A stretch of DNA of 8,577 bases, taken from Clostridium sp. GTDB taxonomy: Bacteria; Bacillota_A; Clostridia; Lachnospirales; Lachnospiraceae. The stretch spans positions 1 to 8,577 of the forward strand of contig JAMPAW010000146.1 in assembly GCA_023666975.1 (NCBI GenBank). The letters are read 5' to 3'. The translations under genes and the position numbers were made by a program. Positions 6,175 to 8,577 of the stretch are shown here, one piece after another. Position 1 is the stretch's first letter. Each line of letters begins with the position of its first letter. Below the pieces are notes generated by a model. That model was not told the DNA's origin. It worked only from the letters and a program-made list of their open reading frames with translations, and ran no database searches.

Positions 6175-7062
6175 ATGAAAGTATCATTTCAAAATATTTC
6201 AAAACAGTATAAAGGCAAATATGCCCTAAAGGAGTTTACTGCTGAATTACATGAGGGAATCTATGGTCTTTTAGGAGCTAACGGTGCAGGAAAAACAACG
6301 CTGATAAACATATTTGTCGGGATTCTGGGCAGCGATGGCGGAAAGGTTTTGATTGATGGCCAAGATGCAAAAGCATTGGGTAAAGGTTTTCTGTCAAAAA
6401 TCGGATATATGCCGCAATACCCTATCTTCTACCGGGATTTTACGGTAATGGACTTCCTGTTATATATGTGTGCATTGAAGGGAATCTCTGCTGAACAGGG
6501 GAAAAAGCGGGCTATAGAGCTTCTGGGTATTGTCAATCTTTTAGACGCTAAAGATAAAAAAATAGGCGCGCTCTCTGGCGATATGCGGCAGAGAGTCGGC
6601 ATTGTTCAAGCGATGTTAGGCGATCCTAAAATCCTTATTTTAGATGAACCGACAGCGGGACTTGATCCCAGTGAACGCATCCGCTTTCGTAACTTGATTT
6701 CACAGTTTGCACTGGGACGGACGATTTTGCTGGCTACCCATATTGTTTCCGATATCGAGTGTATTGCAAAAGAGATTATCATTCTAAAGGAAGGCACCTT
6801 AATTACGCAAGGAACTACCGATACATTAGAACAGGGCATCTACGGTAAGGTGTGGGAAGTGACAGCAAATGCGGAAGATGCGGTCCGTCTTAGCAGCCGG
6901 TATTATGTCAGCAATTTGAAACAGAAAGGCGAAAACTTTTCAATAAGAATTGTAAGCGATATGCAGCCTGTAACAAACGCAGTAAAAGCTTCCCCTAATT
7001 TGGAAGATGTATTTCTATATTATTTTGGAGAGAGAAAAAATGACACGACTGATCAGATATGA
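6175..7062 (+). CDS. ABC transporter ATP-binding protein (ABC-2 exporter type) with altered signature motif
   Basis: A 295-residue cytosolic nucleotide-binding subunit of the kind paired with ABC-2 type permeases. Visible motifs are Walker A GANGAGKTT (34-42), Q-loop Gln81 (YMPQYP), Walker B ILILDEPT (153-160), D-loop AGLDP (161-165) and switch His189 (LLATHI). The signature reads LSGDMRQR (133-140) where the family has LSGGMRQR: the second Gly is Asp136. This is the same position as the CFTR G551D change and is expected to harm ATP-driven closure. The C-terminal tail ends in the usual PNLEDVFLYYFGE (about 275-287). The ATG at 6175 fits the family N-terminus but has only a weak ribosome site. 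The gene overlaps the following permease start by 23 bases, and that permease is truncated, so the transporter is probably not functional. Substrate unknown. Confidence 0.92.
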   Translation: MKVSFQNISKQYKGKYALKEFTAELHEGIYGLLGANGAGKTTLINIFVGILGSDGGKVLIDGQDAKALGKGFLSKIGYMPQYPIFYRDFTVMDFLLYMCALKGISAEQGKKRAIELLGIVNLLDAKDKKIGALSGDMRQRVGIVQAMLGDPKILILDEPTAGLDPSERIRFRNLISQFALGRTILLATHIVSDIECIAKEIIILKEGTLITQGTTDTLEQGIYGKVWEVTANAEDAVRLSSRYYVSNLKQKGENFSIRIVSDMQPVTNAVKASPNLEDVFLYYFGERKNDTTDQI

Positions 7063-7129
7063 ATTTTATAAATTATTTTGTAAGCGATCAATACTTGTTG
7101 TCCTTCCATTATGCTTTTTTCTTAAATAG
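7040..7129 (+). pseudogene. Truncated ABC-2 type permease, N-terminal 29 codons only
   Basis: ATG 7040, inside the end of the ATPase gene, opens a frame reading MTRLIRYEFYKLFCKRS followed by a hydrophobic ILVVLPLCFF and a TAG at 7127. A short basic/aromatic MTxLIRYEFYK lead-in and a first membrane helix is the usual beginning of permeases paired with this ATPase type, which normally have several hundred residues and about six membrane helices. Only half of the first helix remains. The sequence after about 7120 belongs to a different gene, so a deletion has removed the rest of the permease and the start of the next gene. A GA-rich stretch before the ATG (ggagagagaa, 7027-7036) could be its ribosome site. 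Confidence 0.75.
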
Positions 7130-7434
7130 TGACAGCATATTCTTTGTTGGCAATGATGGTATAACGCAAGTAAACCGATCCACCAAAAGCATTACAAAAC
7201 TTGACATCCCCACAAACGGAAATATCTCATTTGATGGAGAAAGCATCTTTTATAGAAACAGGCAATCGGTTGTAACAAGGTATGATGTGGGGGCAATTAA
7301 GCAAAAGTAAGGGTGGATCTGTTCTGCGAACCGATGGCTCCATTAGGAAATTTGATGGAGCCTATCCACAATGGGATCTGGATCTTCTAGCGTGGAATAA
7401 TCAGAGGATGAGAAATCAATGTGACAATGAATAA
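7120..7434 (+). pseudogene. 3' remnant of a beta-propeller-like (TolB/DUF5050-type) protein gene, frameshifted
   Basis: From about 7120 to 7310 one frame reads SDSIFFVGNDGITQVNRSTK, then LDIPTNGNISFDGESIFYRN and RYDVGAIKQK. This is the strand pattern of propeller blades (I-x-x-DG-x-x-I-x-Y ... L/V-x-RYD). After TAA at 7308-7310 the same kind of sequence continues in the next frame from 7312: GGSVLRTDGSIRKFDGAYP, then WDLDLLAWNNQRM, ending at TAA 7432-7434. One extra base (or two lost) near 7290-7311 explains this. The 5' end is missing at the junction with the permease. A reading frame from ATG 7059 to 7310 joins out-of-frame permease DNA to this remnant and should not be taken as a real 83-residue protein. 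Proteins of this type often sit beside envelope ABC genes. Confidence 0.6.
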
Positions 7435-8224
7435 GGAACAGCACAGAAAGAGAAAAAAGCCCAGGCGGAGAAACAAGCTCAAGCGACTTATTATTGCTTA
7501 TCTGCTGAGGATAATCGTTATACTGATACCACTTATGATGCTTGTGCTTATGGTTTGCGGTTGCCTTTACATATATGACAAATGTACAGGACACGATAGA
7601 TTTACAAATATAACTGATGCAATAGATATATATGCAGACAATAACACAACTCCTGTTACTGTAGCTGCGGACAATGTACTAGAGTTTTGCGTGGTCATAG
7701 ATGCAGGACACGGCGGAAGTGACGGAGGAACTGTCAGCGGAGAGGTTATAGAAAAGGATATTAACCTTTCTGTTGCATTAAAGTTAAAAGCTATTCTGGA
7801 GGATAACAATATAGCCGTTATCCTAACCAGAAGTTCCGATGAGAATATAAGCCTTGCTCAGCGTACTTCTGTTGCAAACGAATCCAATGCAGATTTTTTT
7901 ATCAGCCTTCATTGTAATTACTATGAAGATGATGCCCGGATAGCAGGCTTGGAATGTTATTACAATAGTTCAGACGAAAAGGAAAGCAAGGCATATGCAG
8001 AAAGCATTATCAATGCTGTTTCGCTAAATGATGATATTAAAGCGAGGGATGCAAAGGCAGAGGGCTATTATGTTTTGCGAAATACTCAAATGCCTGCTGT
8101 TTTAGTGGAAATGGGATTTCTCTCAAATTATTCGGAGTGCAAAAAGTTAATAAGTGATGATTATCAAGAAATGATGTCACAAAAAATTGCAGAAGGCATT
8201 CTTAATAAATTAAAAGATAATTAG
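7421..8224 (+). CDS. N-acetylmuramoyl-L-alanine amidase (Amidase_3), membrane-anchored
   Basis: Zinc amidase that cleaves the bond between N-acetylmuramic acid and L-alanine in peptidoglycan, acting outside the membrane. Residues 1-22 are very basic (KRKKPRRRNKLKR), then one membrane helix (about 23-52) anchors it with the catalytic part outside. The Amidase_3 domain spans about 89-265, with VVIDAGHGGSDGG (91-103; zinc ligand His97), Glu111 in EKDINLSVA, ISLHCN (161-166; His164) and VLVEMGFLSN (227-236; catalytic Glu230). All expected residues are present. GTG 7421 is taken as the start because AGAGGA (7403-7408) lies 12 bases before; ATG 7427 is a less well spaced alternative. The start overlaps the end of the propeller remnant by 14 bases, implying the two genes were once co-translated. 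The domain organisation resembles CwlD-like amidases, but no sporulation context is visible. Confidence 0.93.
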   Translation: MTMNKEQHRKRKKPRRRNKLKRLIIAYLLRIIVILIPLMMLVLMVCGCLYIYDKCTGHDRFTNITDAIDIYADNNTTPVTVAADNVLEFCVVIDAGHGGSDGGTVSGEVIEKDINLSVALKLKAILEDNNIAVILTRSSDENISLAQRTSVANESNADFFISLHCNYYEDDARIAGLECYYNSSDEKESKAYAESIINAVSLNDDIKARDAKAEGYYVLRNTQMPAVLVEMGFLSNYSECKKLISDDYQEMMSQKIAEGILNKLKDN

Positions 8225-8243
8225 GCAAGGAGGTTATAGTAAA

Positions 8244-8447
8244 TTGAGTGAACATAGTAAAAGGGTATTTTGCTCTATCTGTGGCAAGATCCATGATCGA
8301 ATTAAGGGGTTTTGTATCCGCAGTGGTAAAAATGAACAAGATAAGATTATGGATAGGATTTTAACAGAGGCATTGAAATTGGAGTATATTCCAAGTGAAA
8401 GGTTAAATCAGTCTGTCATAGATAAATTTGAAGGAATAAGAGATTAA
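8244..8447 (+). CDS. Small 67-aa Cys-containing protein, unknown function
   Basis: A TTG start at 8244 is supported by a strong AAGGAGG at 8227-8233 with ten bases spacing, 19 bases after the amidase stop, so the two are probably one transcript. The protein begins MSEHSKRVFCSICGKIHDR and has CSIC (Cys10, Cys13), His17 and a further Cys24 in GFCIR. That arrangement could bind a zinc ion as a short ribbon or knuckle. The remaining ~40 residues are charged and helical (KIMDRILTEALKLEYIP). No signal peptide or membrane segment. Not recognised; a small regulatory or adaptor protein is possible but not shown. Confidence 0.7.
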   Translation: MSEHSKRVFCSICGKIHDRIKGFCIRSGKNEQDKIMDRILTEALKLEYIPSERLNQSVIDKFEGIRD

Positions 8448-8476
8448 CAGCAGAGTTTTTCCAGTTAAAGTTATGA

Positions 8477-8577
8477 ATGAAGGCTGAAAGCTATTTCCAA
8501 GGGCAGAAAGACGTAGGGAGCATGGCGGATGTGATCCAGAACAGGGTGGGGCTGTACCTGCAGGAGCAGATGAAGTG
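8477..8577 (+). pseudogene. C-terminal tail of a sugar-type ABC extracellular solute-binding protein, 5' part missing
   Basis: The frame through 8477-8575 reads AESYFQGQKDVGSMADVIQN followed by RVGLYLQEQMK, and the last two bases TG may begin a stop. The pattern YFxGQKxxxxxADxIQNRVxxYxxE is the usual C-terminal end of extracellular solute-binding proteins of carbohydrate ABC importers. An in-frame TGA at 8474-8476 lies directly upstream and the preceding DNA does not code for the rest of such a protein (normally over 400 residues), so only the tail is here. A one-base shift could extend it by a few residues (VMNE, 8470-8481). GC content is about 55% in 8481-8577, close to the kinase at the left edge and unlike the middle of the window. 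Confidence 0.65.

Noticed and set aside
7059..7310. 83-residue reading frame as an intact protein
   Set aside because: Its first ~20 residues are the permease start read out of frame and its remainder is a propeller remnant, so it is a chimera across a deletion.

Overview
The window looks like an accessory region from a Gram-positive, low-to-mid GC Clostridia chromosome, most likely a Lachnospiraceae-type gut anaerobe. The reasons are AGGAGG-type ribosome sites, TTG and GTG starts, a GHKL (AgrC-type) kinase, a VanZ-like protein, an ABC-2 type ATPase, and a family of uncharacterised cytosolic-looking proteins that I associate with Lachnospiraceae. Base composition is strongly mosaic. By hand count, 841-960 (kinase) is about 58% GC, 4021-4140 about 61%, 4741-4860 (VanZ gene) about 22%, and 8481-8577 about 55%.

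Layout, all genes on the + strand. (1) 3-1274: a GHKL sensor kinase cut by the left edge. (2) 1275-1503: a non-coding stretch with a 20-bp tandem repeat, an inverted copy of its core and a second 15-bp-period repeat; this is a candidate control region. (3) 1504-4441: four tightly packed genes of unknown function. Genes 2 and 4 share a C-terminal domain, and all four start with a similar M-x-I N-terminus without a signal peptide. (4) 4442-5773: a weak promoter candidate and a VanZ-like membrane protein carrying an unusual extracellular C-terminal domain. (5) 5774-6174: a 401-base stretch with a clear hairpin/T-tract terminator and small gene debris. (6) 6175-7434: a decaying transporter locus. 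The ATPase is full length but has an Asp in its ABC signature, the permease is cut to 29 codons, and the following propeller-like gene survives only as a frameshifted 3' remnant. (7) 7421-8447: a membrane-anchored N-acetylmuramoyl-L-alanine amidase and a small Cys-containing protein. (8) 8477-8577: the C-terminal tail of a sugar-type ABC solute-binding protein without its 5' part.

The two GC-rich ends (kinase and solute-binding protein tail) resemble each other more than the AT-richer middle. One reading is that the middle is an accumulation of acquired modules with deletion scars inside host sequence. No integrase, transposase, att site, tRNA, rRNA or CRISPR array was seen.

The part most likely to be new biology is the four-gene cluster and its repeat-bearing upstream region directly behind a peptide-sensor-type kinase. 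The transporter locus is best read as broken. Family names are recognised by eye from motifs; no database search was possible.
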